The notes: generated by a model not told the origin, from the sequence alone. DNA of 64,000 bases from an uncultured Eggerthella sp. (GCA_900542265.1 UQML01000005.1:30056-94055); one strand, 5' to 3'. Positions 7,512-16,911 are shown, counted from the first letter of the stretch. Numbers and translations: made by a program.

Positions 7512-8682
7512 CCTCAGTCTCTTCTACTTCGACAACTTCAACTTCCTTAGTCTCAGGCTCCTCAACAGCAATTTCTAAACCAAGGTCAGCTGCAGCAGCT
7601 TTCATGGACAAGGAAATGCGACGGCGATCAGCATTAATGTCCATTACCTTAACCTTTACAGGGTCACCAACATGGACAACCTGTGCAGGTGAATCAATAT
7701 GCTTTGCAGCCATCTCGGAAATGTGTACTAAGCCTTCAACATTGTCACCGAGCTCAATAAATGCACCGAAAGGAACAATCTTGGTAACGGTGCCATCAAT
7801 AATGGTGCCAACAGGATAAGTCTCAACAAGCTTAGTCCAAGGATCCTCAGTAGTCTGCTTTAAGCCGAGAGAAATACGCTCACGCTGCAAGTCGACATCG
7901 AGAACCTCAACCTCAACTTCTTCTCCAACTTTAACAACCTCTGAAGGATGGTTTACGTGGCTCCAAGAAAGCTCGGAGATATGAATCAAACCATCAATGC
8001 CACCAAGGTCAACAAAAGCACCAAAGTCTACAATTGAAGAAACCGTACCCTTTAAGCGCATACCCTTAGTAAGCTTCTCGAGGATCTCAGCACGTTCGTT
8101 CTTGCGGCCTTCCTCAAGGATGACGCGACGGGAAAGAACAACGTTATTACGGTTGCGATCCATCTCAATAACGCGAGCCTCAATCTCAGTGCCAAGGTAT
8201 GCAGAAAGATCTTTAACGCGACGAAGATCAACCAAGGATGCAGGCAAGAAGCCGCGAAGTCCGATGTCAAGAATCAAACCACCCTTAACAACCTCAATAA
8301 CTTCACCGGTTACTACTTCTCCAGCCTTGAATTTATCCTCAACCTCAATCCAAGCACGTTCATATTCAGCACGCTTCTTAGAAAGGATAAGGCGGCCATC
8401 TTTGTCCTCCTTTTGAAGAACAAGAGCCTCAAGTTTATCACCAAGATTTACGACCTCAGAAGGATCGGCATCTTTACGGATTGAGAGCTCGCGAGCAGGA
8501 ATAACGCCTTCACTCTTAAATCCAATATCTACCAACACTTCATCGTGCTCGATCTTAACGACGGTGCCATCGATCAAGTCACCTTCGTCGAAATCGGTCA
8601 GAGTGCCATCGATCATCTGGTTCATCTGCTCGTCAGAGATGTCGTCAAACTCGATGACAGACGTGTTCTTGATTTCGGTCAA
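7504..8682 (-). CDS. rpsA: 30S ribosomal protein S1
   Basis: S1 binds mRNA on the 30S subunit and helps initiation. The 392 residues contain four S1/OB repeats starting near residues 35, 120, 205 and 290 (for example GTVVKIEHDEVLVDIGFKSEG and GTVSSIVDFGAFVDLGGIDG), followed by an acidic tail. This four-repeat form is usual in Actinobacteria. The start is TTG (8680-8682) after AAAGGGG. A promoter with an extended -10 lies at 8839-8866, leaving a leader of about 150 bases. The last codons overlap mnmA, so mnmA translation may be coupled to S1. Confidence 0.97.
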   Translation of the reverse strand: MTEIKNTSVIEFDDISDEQMNQMIDGTLTDFDEGDLIDGTVVKIEHDEVLVDIGFKSEGVIPARELSIRKDADPSEVVNLGDKLEALVLQKEDKDGRLILSKKRAEYERAWIEVEDKFKAGEVVTGEVIEVVKGGLILDIGLRGFLPASLVDLRRVKDLSAYLGTEIEARVIEMDRNRNNVVLSRRVILEEGRKNERAEILEKLTKGMRLKGTVSSIVDFGAFVDLGGIDGLIHISELSWSHVNHPSEVVKVGEEVEVEVLDVDLQRERISLGLKQTTEDPWTKLVETYPVGTIIDGTVTKIVPFGAFIELGDNVEGLVHISEMAAKHIDSPAQVVHVGDPVKVKVMDINADRRRISLSMKAAAADLGLEIAVEEPETKEVEVVEVEETEAE

Positions 8683-8838
8683 AACGGACCCCTTTCAAAA
8701 AAATTCGGGGACCCTTCGTACGTGTTTGTAGTTTTGTTACATAAACCATGCATGCTGCATCACGTTAATGATGACGCCAACAACAAACATGTCTCGGGGG
8801 CCAATACATTCTTTGCCTGCATGATTGCAGACTGTCAA

Positions 8839-8866
8839 AGTATAGCATAGTAATACTTTTTGACTA
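8839..8866 (-). promoter_or_regulatory. rpsA promoter with extended -10
   Basis: On the minus strand TAGTCA (8861-8866), a 16-bp spacer ending in TGC, and TATACT (8839-8844). The TGC before the -10 is an extended -10 element. The same architecture precedes ilvD (17294-17321). Confidence 0.6.
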
Positions 8867-8894
8867 GCGAAAATGAAGGATTTGTGGTATGCGA

Positions 8895-9977
8895 TTATTT
8901 ATGGTTACTTTCAAACTCTTTCATGAAAGAAACAAGCGCTTCAACACCTTCTTTAGGCATTGCATTATAGATAGAAGCGCGCATGCCACCAACACTACGA
9001 TGACCCTTAATGGACTCAATGCCATGATTTTTCGCCTCAGCAACGAACAAAGCATCAAGCTCATCACTTCCTGTGATGAAAGGAACATTCATGATAGAAC
9101 GATCCTCCTTGCGAGCCGTTGCTTTAAACAGAGATGATTGATCCAAGAAGTCATAGAGCAGTGCAGCCTTTTCTTCATTGCGAACTTTCATCGCAGCAAG
9201 ACCACCTTGAGCCTTGAGCCATTTAAAGACTAAGCCACAAATATAAATGCCATATGCAGGAGGCGTATTGTAGAGAGAGCTGTTCTCAACTTGTGTAATG
9301 TACTTCAACATGGTTGGAGTATAAGGTAATACCTCTTCACGTACCAAATCATCACGAACAATAACAATGACAACACCGGCAGGACCAATGTTTTTCTGTA
9401 CACCACCATAAATCAGGCCGTAATCACTTACATTAATTGGCTCTGACATAAAACAGGACGATACGTCTGCTACCAAAGGAATATTGCCAGTCTGAGGAAG
9501 CTTATGGTACAAGGTGCCATAGATGGTTTCATTCTGGCAAATATAAACATAGTCAGCATCATCAGAGAAATTGAGCGTATCTACATCAGGAACGTAAGAA
9601 AAGTTCTCATCCTCAGAAGAAGCAATGCAACGTGCATCACCATAGATTTGAGCTTCTTTAAATGCCTTTTTTGACCAAGAGCCAGAAACGATATAATCAG
9701 CAACTTTATTCTTCATCAAGTTCATAGGAATAGCAGCAAATTGCTGAGAGGCGCCACCCTGCAAGAACAAGACATGATAGTTATCAGGAATCTGCATCAA
9801 ATCACGAATGTCAGCTTCAGCAGTTTCAATAATGTTTTTGAACGCTGCTGAGCGGTGACTCATCTCCATAACTGACATACCCGTATTTTGATAATCGAGC
9901 ATTTCGGCAGCAGCCTGCTTCAATACCTCTTCGGGCAAAACAGCAGGGCCAGCAGAGAAGTTATACACTCTCGACAT
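8895..9977 (-). CDS. serC: Phosphoserine aminotransferase
   Basis: Converts 3-phosphohydroxypyruvate and glutamate to phosphoserine and 2-oxoglutarate (serine pathway; it can also serve PLP synthesis). The 360 residues start MSRVYNFSAGPAVLPEEVL, with MSVMEMSHRS, the PLP-binding lysine at about K195 in YGGVQKNIGPAG, and the C-terminal VGGMRASIYNA. ATG at 9975-9977 follows AAGGAG. It is a single gene here, with no serA or serB nearby. A perfect palindrome at 10049-10077 overlaps its likely promoter region. Confidence 0.96.
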   Translation of the reverse strand: MSRVYNFSAGPAVLPEEVLKQAAAEMLDYQNTGMSVMEMSHRSAAFKNIIETAEADIRDLMQIPDNYHVLFLQGGASQQFAAIPMNLMKNKVADYIVSGSWSKKAFKEAQIYGDARCIASSEDENFSYVPDVDTLNFSDDADYVYICQNETIYGTLYHKLPQTGNIPLVADVSSCFMSEPINVSDYGLIYGGVQKNIGPAGVVIVIVRDDLVREEVLPYTPTMLKYITQVENSSLYNTPPAYGIYICGLVFKWLKAQGGLAAMKVRNEEKAALLYDFLDQSSLFKATARKEDRSIMNVPFITGSDELDALFVAEAKNHGIESIKGHRSVGGMRASIYNAMPKEGVEALVSFMKEFESNHK

Positions 9978-10039
9978 GGTTGTAAGGCTCCTTTTTTCTT
10001 ATATCGTATACAGCCAAACATTCAAGAACTAAACGCACA

Positions 10040-10077
10040 AGTATAGTGATAGTGCAGGCGAAAACCACCTGCACTAT
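10040..10077 (-). promoter_or_regulatory. Palindrome beside a -10-like box upstream of serC
   Basis: ATAGTGCAGG (10049-10058) and CCTGCACTAT (10068-10077) form a perfect 10-bp inverted repeat with a 9-base spacer. On the minus strand TATACT (10040-10045) follows, and the palindrome covers where the -35 would be. No T run follows either arm, so an operator fits better than a terminator. The remainder of 9978-10255 holds no gene. Confidence 0.45.
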
Positions 10078-10255
10078 TTCCACACGTTTCTTATCCTATC
10101 GTGTTTTAAGTAACGATGAGTGTAACACCACAAACCAAAAAAGAGTCCTCTTGTATGGTTCTTTAGCGGCCTAAAGCGTCAAAGCTTGTTCCAATGGTAG
10201 CCCTGCATGCACTTTTCTTCCTCTTGCATACAAATTTCCACAGAAAAAGCTACTC

Positions 10256-11488
10256 CTATACGAGCTCTTCAAGAGAAGTTGCGCCTTTGACTGACCCATC
10301 ATTAAGAGCTTGCTTGATTTCTTCATCGGTATAACCAAGCTCTTTCATAACTTCAATCGTTGCAGAACCCAACATTCCCGTAGGCGTAAAGACAGGCGTA
10401 TCTTCGGAATCAAACTGAATAGGCACAGTTGGGATATTACGTTTTGATTTTGGATAGGTAATTTTAACAAGATAATCATTATCCCACACGTTTTGATCTT
10501 CATAAACATCAAGAGGAGTTTGACAAAGCTCTATAGGAACGCCAGCATCCTTAAAGAGTTTAAGAGCTTCTTTCGCACTCATCTGGCCAATAGCAGCATC
10601 AAGAATGCCAACAACTTCAGGATTAAGTCCTTGTTCATTCATTTCAACACAGTTAACCAAACGAGGCTCATCAACTAAATCTTCACGTCCAATGAGTTTC
10701 ATAATTTTGTTGTAATCGCGATCATATTCAGGATCACACATGGCAAGATACTTACCATCTTTAGTCATATACACATTGTTGAATGGGCAAATGACTTCAA
10801 GACGACTCTTAGGATACGGATTGCCATATTGTGCAGAAATCATGCCCGTCATAAGCGTATAAACTCCTGCATGCTGGAGCGCGCACGTAACATACTCGCC
10901 TTCTCCCGTTTTTTCCCGACCGATGACAGCAGCACAAATTCCCGCAGCCAAAAACATTGATGCTTGAAGATCTCCGTATCCATTGGTGGGGATCATGGGA
11001 GCATCTCCTCTATTTACGGTGGTTCCAAACACTCCACCGCGCGCCATATAACACGTTACATCAAAACCAGGATCATCTTTTTCAGCACCCTTTTTTCCAT
11101 AGCCTAGACCATGTCCCATAATGAGACGAGGGTATTTTGCATGTAACGTATCCCAATCCAGTCCTAATTTTTTGAGCGATTTGTTGCGCGTATTAGTAAT
11201 AAATACATCCGCAGTAGCAAGCAGTTTATCCATGACCTCTGCGCCTGTTTTGCTCTTTAAATTCAAAGAGATAAACTTCTTATGCAGATTTACCATATCA
11301 AAGGCAAGATTTTCTTCATCCGACATAGGCATATTAAACACTGCTGCCTGCGTAACACGACATGGATCACCTTTAGCTGCTTCAATCTTAATAACCTCTG
11401 CACCCCATTCACCCAAAACACGACCGGTTGCAGGTGTTGCCATATATGTCGTTAGGTCAATAACGCGCAAACCTTCCAATGGCTTCAT
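10256..11488 (-). CDS. Family III (CaiB/BaiF-type) CoA-transferase
   Basis: Family III enzymes move CoA between carboxylic acids through an aspartyl-CoA ester. The 410 residues begin with MKPLEGLRVIDLTTYMATPA, have GEWGAEVIKIE, and carry the likely nucleophilic aspartate at about D143 in DDPGFDVTCYMARGG. This wording is closest to my memory of the FldA/HadA group acting on phenyllactate, 2-hydroxyisocaproate and similar acids in amino-acid fermentation. No 2-hydroxyacyl-CoA dehydratase, activator or acyl-CoA dehydrogenase lies beside it, so the substrate is open. ATG at 11486-11488 follows GGAGGGGG. It sits downstream of the ilv terminator as a single gene. Confidence 0.85.
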   Translation of the reverse strand: MKPLEGLRVIDLTTYMATPATGRVLGEWGAEVIKIEAAKGDPCRVTQAAVFNMPMSDEENLAFDMVNLHKKFISLNLKSKTGAEVMDKLLATADVFITNTRNKSLKKLGLDWDTLHAKYPRLIMGHGLGYGKKGAEKDDPGFDVTCYMARGGVFGTTVNRGDAPMIPTNGYGDLQASMFLAAGICAAVIGREKTGEGEYVTCALQHAGVYTLMTGMISAQYGNPYPKSRLEVICPFNNVYMTKDGKYLAMCDPEYDRDYNKIMKLIGREDLVDEPRLVNCVEMNEQGLNPEVVGILDAAIGQMSAKEALKLFKDAGVPIELCQTPLDVYEDQNVWDNDYLVKITYPKSKRNIPTVPIQFDSEDTPVFTPTGMLGSATIEVMKELGYTDEEIKQALNDGSVKGATSLEELV

Positions 11489-11590
11489 GATAAATCCCCC
11501 TCCACGGTGAAAGCATTGCTTCTTCTTTTTATCAGTAAGCCTAACAAATTACCTTCTCTTGTCGCTTCACCTTATAAATTCGCTACGTAA

Positions 11591-11648
11591 TTGAAAAAAT
11601 CCCTCCTTCGCACTCCTTGTTGCTTCCAAGAATGCAAAAGAGGGATTT
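11591..11648 (-). terminator. Terminator of the ilv operon
   Basis: On the minus strand AAATCCCTC (11640-11648 region) pairs with GAGGGATTT (11597-11605 region) across a 34-base loop and is followed by a T run, 35 bases after the ilvC stop. Confidence 0.7.
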
Positions 11649-11681
11649 ATTAAGACGATAGGGATTTAACGTACTATCGCA

Positions 11682-12677
11682 TTATTTCTTGATCCAAGAG
11701 AACATGGAGCGAATATTTTCGCCCGTCTCTTCAATAAGATGCTCATTATGAGCAGCACGCTGCTCTTCAAGCCACTTATGATCATTGTCGCAGTCATCCA
11801 TGAACTCACGTGCGAACTCACCATTTTGGATGCGATTCAAAATCTCACGCATAGCCTTCTTGGACTCTTCACCAATAACCTTAGGACCAGCATAGTAGTC
11901 ACCATATTCAGCAGTGTTGGAAATTGACCAACGCATATGATGCATGCCGCCTTCATACATAAGGTCAACAATCATTTTCATCTCGTGATAGCACTCAAAA
12001 TACGCCATCTCAGGTGGATAGCCCGCATCAACCAAAGTCTCAAAGCCAGCCTGAATCAAAGCTGTTACACCACCGCAAAGAACTGCTTGCTCACCAAAGA
12101 GGTCAGTCTCAGTTTCATTTTTGAAGGTAGTTTCAATAACACCAGAGCGAGCTCCACCAATGCCCCACGCATAGGACAAAGCCAAGTCTTTTGCGTTACC
12201 AGTAAAGTCTTGCTCAACACAAATAAGATCAGGTACGCCAGAGCCTTCAGTGTACTGACGACGAACAATGTGGCCAGGACCTTTAGGAGCAATCATAACA
12301 ACATTGACATTCTCAGGAGGAGTAATGTAGCCATAGTGAATATTAAATCCATGAGCAAATGCAAGGGTGTCACCTTCATGGAGATGAGGAGCAATCTGAT
12401 CAGTGTAGGTCTTTGCCTGAATCTCATCAGGTACCAAGATCATGATGAAATCAGCCTCTTCAGCAGCCTCAGGAATAGTCATTACTTTAAGACCAGCTTC
12501 TTCTGCATCAGACCAAGATTTAGAACCCTCACGTAAACCTACGCGTACGTCAACGCCAGAATCTTTGAGGTTGAGGGCATGTGCGTGACCCTGAGAACCA
12601 TAACCGATGATGGCAACCTTCTTGCCTTTGATCAACGATGGATCTGCGTCTTGTTCATGATAGATAGTAACAGCCAT
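11682..12677 (-). CDS. ilvC: Ketol-acid reductoisomerase (class I)
   Basis: Isomerises and reduces acetolactate or acetohydroxybutyrate with NADPH in valine, leucine and isoleucine synthesis. The 331 residues contain the nucleotide loop GYGSQGHAHALNL (25-37), GLREGSKSW and the knotted all-helical C-terminal domain with the metal-binding acidic residues (LFGEQAVLCGG, YFECYHEMK). Length fits the short class I form. ATG at 12675-12677 has AGAAGGG upstream. It is the last gene of the ilvD-ilvB-ilvN-ilvC unit, 93 bases after ilvN. Confidence 0.97.
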   Translation of the reverse strand: MAVTIYHEQDADPSLIKGKKVAIIGYGSQGHAHALNLKDSGVDVRVGLREGSKSWSDAEEAGLKVMTIPEAAEEADFIMILVPDEIQAKTYTDQIAPHLHEGDTLAFAHGFNIHYGYITPPENVNVVMIAPKGPGHIVRRQYTEGSGVPDLICVEQDFTGNAKDLALSYAWGIGGARSGVIETTFKNETETDLFGEQAVLCGGVTALIQAGFETLVDAGYPPEMAYFECYHEMKMIVDLMYEGGMHHMRWSISNTAEYGDYYAGPKVIGEESKKAMREILNRIQNGEFAREFMDDCDNDHKWLEEQRAAHNEHLIEETGENIRSMFSWIKK

Positions 12678-12770
12678 GTTGTTTCCCTTCTTCTTTATGA
12701 CTGGTTGTTAATTATACAAGTCTCTCGAAACGAGGTACTTACATTCTTTTAAACGTGGCACAATAAGCCT

Positions 12771-13268
12771 TTAGCTCACCTTTGAACCACGCGACATAGC
12801 AATAATACCCGTACGAATAATCTCTTTAAGGCCATACGCACGCAACAAATCTTCAATACCCTTAAGCTTATGCTGCGTTCCCGTTGCTTCAATTGTCAGT
12901 GAAGTTTTACCAACATCAACGATCTTCGCGCGGAAGATGTTAGCAATTTCAATCACCTCAGAGCGATGCTCAGGAGTGACATGCACTTTGTAAAGAACCA
13001 ACTCGCGCTCAATAGCATCCTCAGAAGTAAGGTCGGTAATCTTATGAACACTAATAAGCTTATGAAGCTGTTTGGTAATTTGTTCAAACGCGGAATCATC
13101 ACACGCAAGCACGATAGTCATACGCGCTAACGTGGGGTCTTCGGTAGGACCAACTGAGAGTGAATCAATATTAAAACCACGACGAGAGATTAATCCTGCA
13201 ACACGAGATAAAACGCCTGATTTGTTTTCAACCAGAATAGATAGGATGTGCATTGATGTTTTTTCCAT
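12771..13268 (-). CDS. ilvN: Acetolactate synthase small (regulatory) subunit
   Basis: The small subunit activates IlvB and carries valine feedback. The 165 residues open with an ACT domain (LSILVENKSGVLSRVAGLISRRGFNIDSLSVG) followed by the usual C-terminal domain ending GIIAMSRGS. ATG lies two bases after the ilvB stop with AGGAG in between, a clear coupled arrangement. Also named ilvH in some species. Confidence 0.95.
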   Translation of the reverse strand: MEKTSMHILSILVENKSGVLSRVAGLISRRGFNIDSLSVGPTEDPTLARMTIVLACDDSAFEQITKQLHKLISVHKITDLTSEDAIERELVLYKVHVTPEHRSEVIEIANIFRAKIVDVGKTSLTIEATGTQHKLKGIEDLLRAYGLKEIIRTGIIAMSRGSKVS

Positions 13269-13270
13269 GA

Positions 13271-15256
13271 TTACTCCTCTCCATCCTGCTTGGTGGCTTC
13301 TTCGGGCGCTTTAGAAGCCATCTTAGTATTAATCTCATCAGCTTCACGCAAAGCCGCATCGGCTAAATCAAGATCGGCATTAATGCTTGCCGCTTCTTTA
13401 GCAGCTTGTACCGCATGAGCCTTTTCTACCGCAATAACCGGAATTCCTTCATCGTTAACATCTTCGGAAGGATCGATCATTTCAACAATAGAGCCAACAT
13501 TAATAGCGCCAATAATATCATCAAGAGGCGCTCCTGGCGCAACCATAGGATATACATTTTCATCGCGATCAATGCGCATATCGAGCAAAGCAGGGCAATC
13601 AGCAGCAAGCAAACGTTTAAAGGCAGCCTCTAATTGATCGGGATCACTTACCCGCTCAGCCTTCCAGCCATACGCATGAGCAAGCGCCACAAAATCTGGA
13701 CATTCAGGCAATACCGTATGAGAATAGCGACCACCATAAAACAAGCCCTGCCATTGATGCACCATACCTAAGGCAGAGTTGTTCATCAATAAAACTTTTA
13801 CGTTGATGCGCTCGATAGCAGCAGTGGCCATTTCTTGGATATTCATCTGCAGTGACCCATCGCCAGCAATACACACTACTTGCTTGTCAGGACAAGCTAC
13901 TTTAGCACCAACAGCTGCCGGTAAACCAAAGCCCATAGTACCCAGACCGCCTGAAGTTAAAAACGTACGAGGCTTATCGCGATCAATATGTTGTGCAGCC
14001 CACATTTGATGCTGGCCAACTTCAGTAGTTACAATTGCGTCATCGGGAAGCATGCTTGAAAGTAAATCGAGCGCTGCTTCAGGAGAGATAGTACCTTTTT
14101 GCGTTGCAAGCGCTGGCTTATATAAAGGATGCTGAGCACGCCAGGCATTAACCTGTTCGAGCCATTCTTGAGTAATAGGAGCAACAGGGCTTTGATGAAG
14201 CTGATCTACCATACCTGACAAAATCACCTTCGCATCACCAACAATAGGAATCTGCGCAACACGATTCTTTCCTATTTCAGCAGGATCAACATCAATATGA
14301 ATAACTTTTGCATGTGATGCAAAGTCCGACAAACGGCCTGTCACACGGTCAGAGAAACGAGCTCCTACCGCAATCAGTAAATCAGCATTGGTAAGTGCGT
14401 AGTTTGCGTATTGAGAACCATGCATGCCAACATGGCCCAAATTAAGAGGATGACTTGCAGGGAATGCACCTTTGCCCATCAGTGTTGTTACAACAGGAAT
14501 CTGCAACGCTTCCGCAACCTCAAGCAATTCCTGCTCAGACTGAGAAGCAATAATGCCACCACCAATATAAAATATGGGTTTTTTGGCTGACTTCATCATC
14601 TCAATAGCTTGCTTAATCTGGCGTGTGTTGCCTTTAACAGTAGGTTTATAGGATGGAATATTGATATCCTCAGGATATTCAAACACCATCTCTGCGCCTG
14701 CTAAGTCAGAAGGAATATCAATAAGCACTGGACCAGGACGACCAGAATTGGCAATATAAAATGCTTCCCTAAAGGTACGGGTCATATCGTCTAAAGACTG
14801 CAGTAAATAGGAATGTTTTACTACGGGCATCGTAATACCAACAATGTCAGATTCTTGGAAAGCGTCAGTACCAATAATATGACGGGGAACCTGACCAGTA
14901 ATAACTACCATGGGAACTGAGTCCATATAAGCCGTAGCAATACCCGTTACCGTATTAGTGGCACCAGGTCCTGAAGTAACAATAACAACACCTGTCTTAC
15001 CTGTAGCGCGTGCATATCCATCAGCCTCATGGGTAGCACCTTGCTCATGGCGTGCAAGTACGTGATGAATTTTGTCAGAATCATAGAGTGCATCATAGAT
15101 CTTGATAGCTTGTCCTCCCGGATAGCCAAAAATCGTGTCGACACCCTCAGCTTCAAGAGAGGCAATAACAGCTTGCGCGCCTGTCATTACCTTCCCTTGT
15201 TTTTCAGTATTTGGGCCCAATCCCATTTTTTTTTCGTATTCTTTATCGATGATCAT
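13271..15256 (-). CDS. ilvB: Acetolactate synthase large subunit
   Basis: ThDP-dependent condensation of pyruvate with pyruvate or 2-oxobutyrate, the first common branched-chain step. The catalytic glutamate is at about E71 in ARHEQGATHEADGYA, and the ThDP motif GDGSLQMNIQEM with MNN is in the last third. At 661 residues it is 60-90 longer than usual: after the normal end near VAPGAPLDDIIG there is an Ala/Glu-rich tail of about 70 residues. Its ATG overlaps the ilvD stop as ATGA; AAGGGGG lies upstream. An internal ATG at the MTGAQAV segment is less likely. Confidence 0.96.
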   Translation of the reverse strand: MIIDKEYEKKMGLGPNTEKQGKVMTGAQAVIASLEAEGVDTIFGYPGGQAIKIYDALYDSDKIHHVLARHEQGATHEADGYARATGKTGVVIVTSGPGATNTVTGIATAYMDSVPMVVITGQVPRHIIGTDAFQESDIVGITMPVVKHSYLLQSLDDMTRTFREAFYIANSGRPGPVLIDIPSDLAGAEMVFEYPEDINIPSYKPTVKGNTRQIKQAIEMMKSAKKPIFYIGGGIIASQSEQELLEVAEALQIPVVTTLMGKGAFPASHPLNLGHVGMHGSQYANYALTNADLLIAVGARFSDRVTGRLSDFASHAKVIHIDVDPAEIGKNRVAQIPIVGDAKVILSGMVDQLHQSPVAPITQEWLEQVNAWRAQHPLYKPALATQKGTISPEAALDLLSSMLPDDAIVTTEVGQHQMWAAQHIDRDKPRTFLTSGGLGTMGFGLPAAVGAKVACPDKQVVCIAGDGSLQMNIQEMATAAIERINVKVLLMNNSALGMVHQWQGLFYGGRYSHTVLPECPDFVALAHAYGWKAERVSDPDQLEAAFKRLLAADCPALLDMRIDRDENVYPMVAPGAPLDDIIGAINVGSIVEMIDPSEDVNDEGIPVIAVEKAHAVQAAKEAASINADLDLADAALREADEINTKMASKAPEEATKQDGEE

Positions 15257-16911
15257 CCGAAATATGCCCCCTTATCGGCGCTTGAAACCAAACGCGCATA
15301 ACGCGCCAAAACTCCCGTTGCGTGCTTAGGTGCTGGTGGTTCCCAAGCTACACGACGTGTTTCGAGCTCTTCATCAGAAACTTCTAAGACCAAAGATCCT
15401 GCATCAATATCAATGGAAATAATGTCACCTTCATGCACCAAAGCGATAGGACCACCTGCTTGCGCTTCTGGGCTTACGTGTCCAATAGCAGGACCTTTGG
15501 TTGCACCAGAAAAGCGGCCATCGGTAATAAGGGCAACAGACTTATCGAGTCCCATGCCACAAATTGCTGAAGTTGGAGTTAGCATCTCACGCATACCTGG
15601 ACCACCTGCTGGACCCTCATAGCGGATAACAACAACATCACCAGGATTGATCTTGCCGCCAAAAATTGCCTCACATGCTTCTTCTTCAGAATTAAAGACG
15701 CGCGCAGGACCAGTATGCTTACGCATATCATCTGAAACAGCCGATTGTTTAACCACACCACAGTTAGGTGCTAGATTTCCGCGCATAACACGCAATCCAC
15801 CCACTTCACTGTAAGCGTTTTCAACAGTGCGAACAATCTCACCATCAACAAGCGGTGCTTGCGCAATCCACTCCCCCATAGTTCCATGGCAAGTAAGAGC
15901 ATTCTCATCCAAAAGGCCATGACGACCAAGTTCGCCAATGATAGCTGAGATGCCACCAACCTTATTAAGGTCTTGAATATGAAGTGGTCCAGCAGGAGCA
16001 ATACGCGTAATGTTAGGTATCTCCGAACAAATTTCATCCCAATCATCCATAGTGATAGGGCATCCTGCTGCATGGGCGATAGCGGTTAAATGCAGCATAG
16101 TATTAGTTGAACCACCAAAAGCCATATCAAGCGCCATACCATTATGGATGGATGCTTTATTGATGATATCGAGTGCAGTAATGCCTTTATCAAAAAGCTC
16201 CATTACCTTCATGCCTGCATGTTTAGCAAGACGAATGCGCTCAGAAAATACAGCAGGGATTGTACCGTTACCAGGAAGAGCAATACCTAATCCTTCAGAG
16301 AGGCATGCAATAGAGTTTGCGGTAAACATGCCTGAACAACTACCGCAGGTAGGACAAGCAGTGTTTTCAAACCATTTGCACTCTTCTTCAGTCATCGTAC
16401 CAGCGGTAACTTGCCCAACAGCATCAAAGAGGGTATTGAGATCAGTCTGATTTCCGCAGGTATCTTCGCCAGCAAGCATAGGGCCGCCAGAAATTAGCAC
16501 TGTCGGAATATTTAAGCGACAGGCAGCGATAAGCATGCCAGGCACAACTTTATCACATGAAGGAATCAACACCATCGCATCAAATTGATGACCCTGAACA
16601 GCACATTCGACCGAGTCAGCAATAACCTCTCGACTTGTAAGCGAATAATGCATACCATCATGATTCATAGCAATACCGTCACAAACACCAATCGTGGTCA
16701 TTTGTACGGGCGTACCACCTGCCATGCGGACACCTGCTTTTACTGCATCGGCAATAGTCTGAAGATGAATGTGTCCGGGGATGATTTCATTTTGCGATGA
16801 GATTACGGCGACTAAGGGACGCTCAAGCTCTTCATCAGTAAATCCATCAGCTTTAAGCAATGAACGATGGGGTGCACGGGCCAGTCCCTTTTTAATTGCG
16901 TCACTACGCAT
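15253..16911 (-). CDS. ilvD: Dihydroxy-acid dehydratase
   Basis: Dehydrates 2,3-dihydroxy-isovalerate and -methylvalerate to the 2-keto acids, using an Fe-S cluster. The 552 residues include the cluster cysteines in PSCDKVVPGM and CPTCGSCSGMFTANS and the C-terminal DGRFSGATKGPAIGHVSPEA. ATG at 16909-16911 has AGAGGT upstream. It is the first gene of the operon, behind a leader of about 375 bases with T-box features and a terminator. The usual product order ilvB-N-C is here placed after ilvD. Confidence 0.97.
   Translation of the reverse strand: MRSDAIKKGLARAPHRSLLKADGFTDEELERPLVAVISSQNEIIPGHIHLQTIADAVKAGVRMAGGTPVQMTTIGVCDGIAMNHDGMHYSLTSREVIADSVECAVQGHQFDAMVLIPSCDKVVPGMLIAACRLNIPTVLISGGPMLAGEDTCGNQTDLNTLFDAVGQVTAGTMTEEECKWFENTACPTCGSCSGMFTANSIACLSEGLGIALPGNGTIPAVFSERIRLAKHAGMKVMELFDKGITALDIINKASIHNGMALDMAFGGSTNTMLHLTAIAHAAGCPITMDDWDEICSEIPNITRIAPAGPLHIQDLNKVGGISAIIGELGRHGLLDENALTCHGTMGEWIAQAPLVDGEIVRTVENAYSEVGGLRVMRGNLAPNCGVVKQSAVSDDMRKHTGPARVFNSEEEACEAIFGGKINPGDVVVIRYEGPAGGPGMREMLTPTSAICGMGLDKSVALITDGRFSGATKGPAIGHVSPEAQAGGPIALVHEGDIISIDIDAGSLVLEVSDEELETRRVAWEPPAPKHATGVLARYARLVSSADKGAYFG

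Noticed and set aside
7997..8416. 139-codon plus-strand frame
   Set aside because: Antisense shadow of rpsA, Arg/Ser-rich as such shadows usually are.
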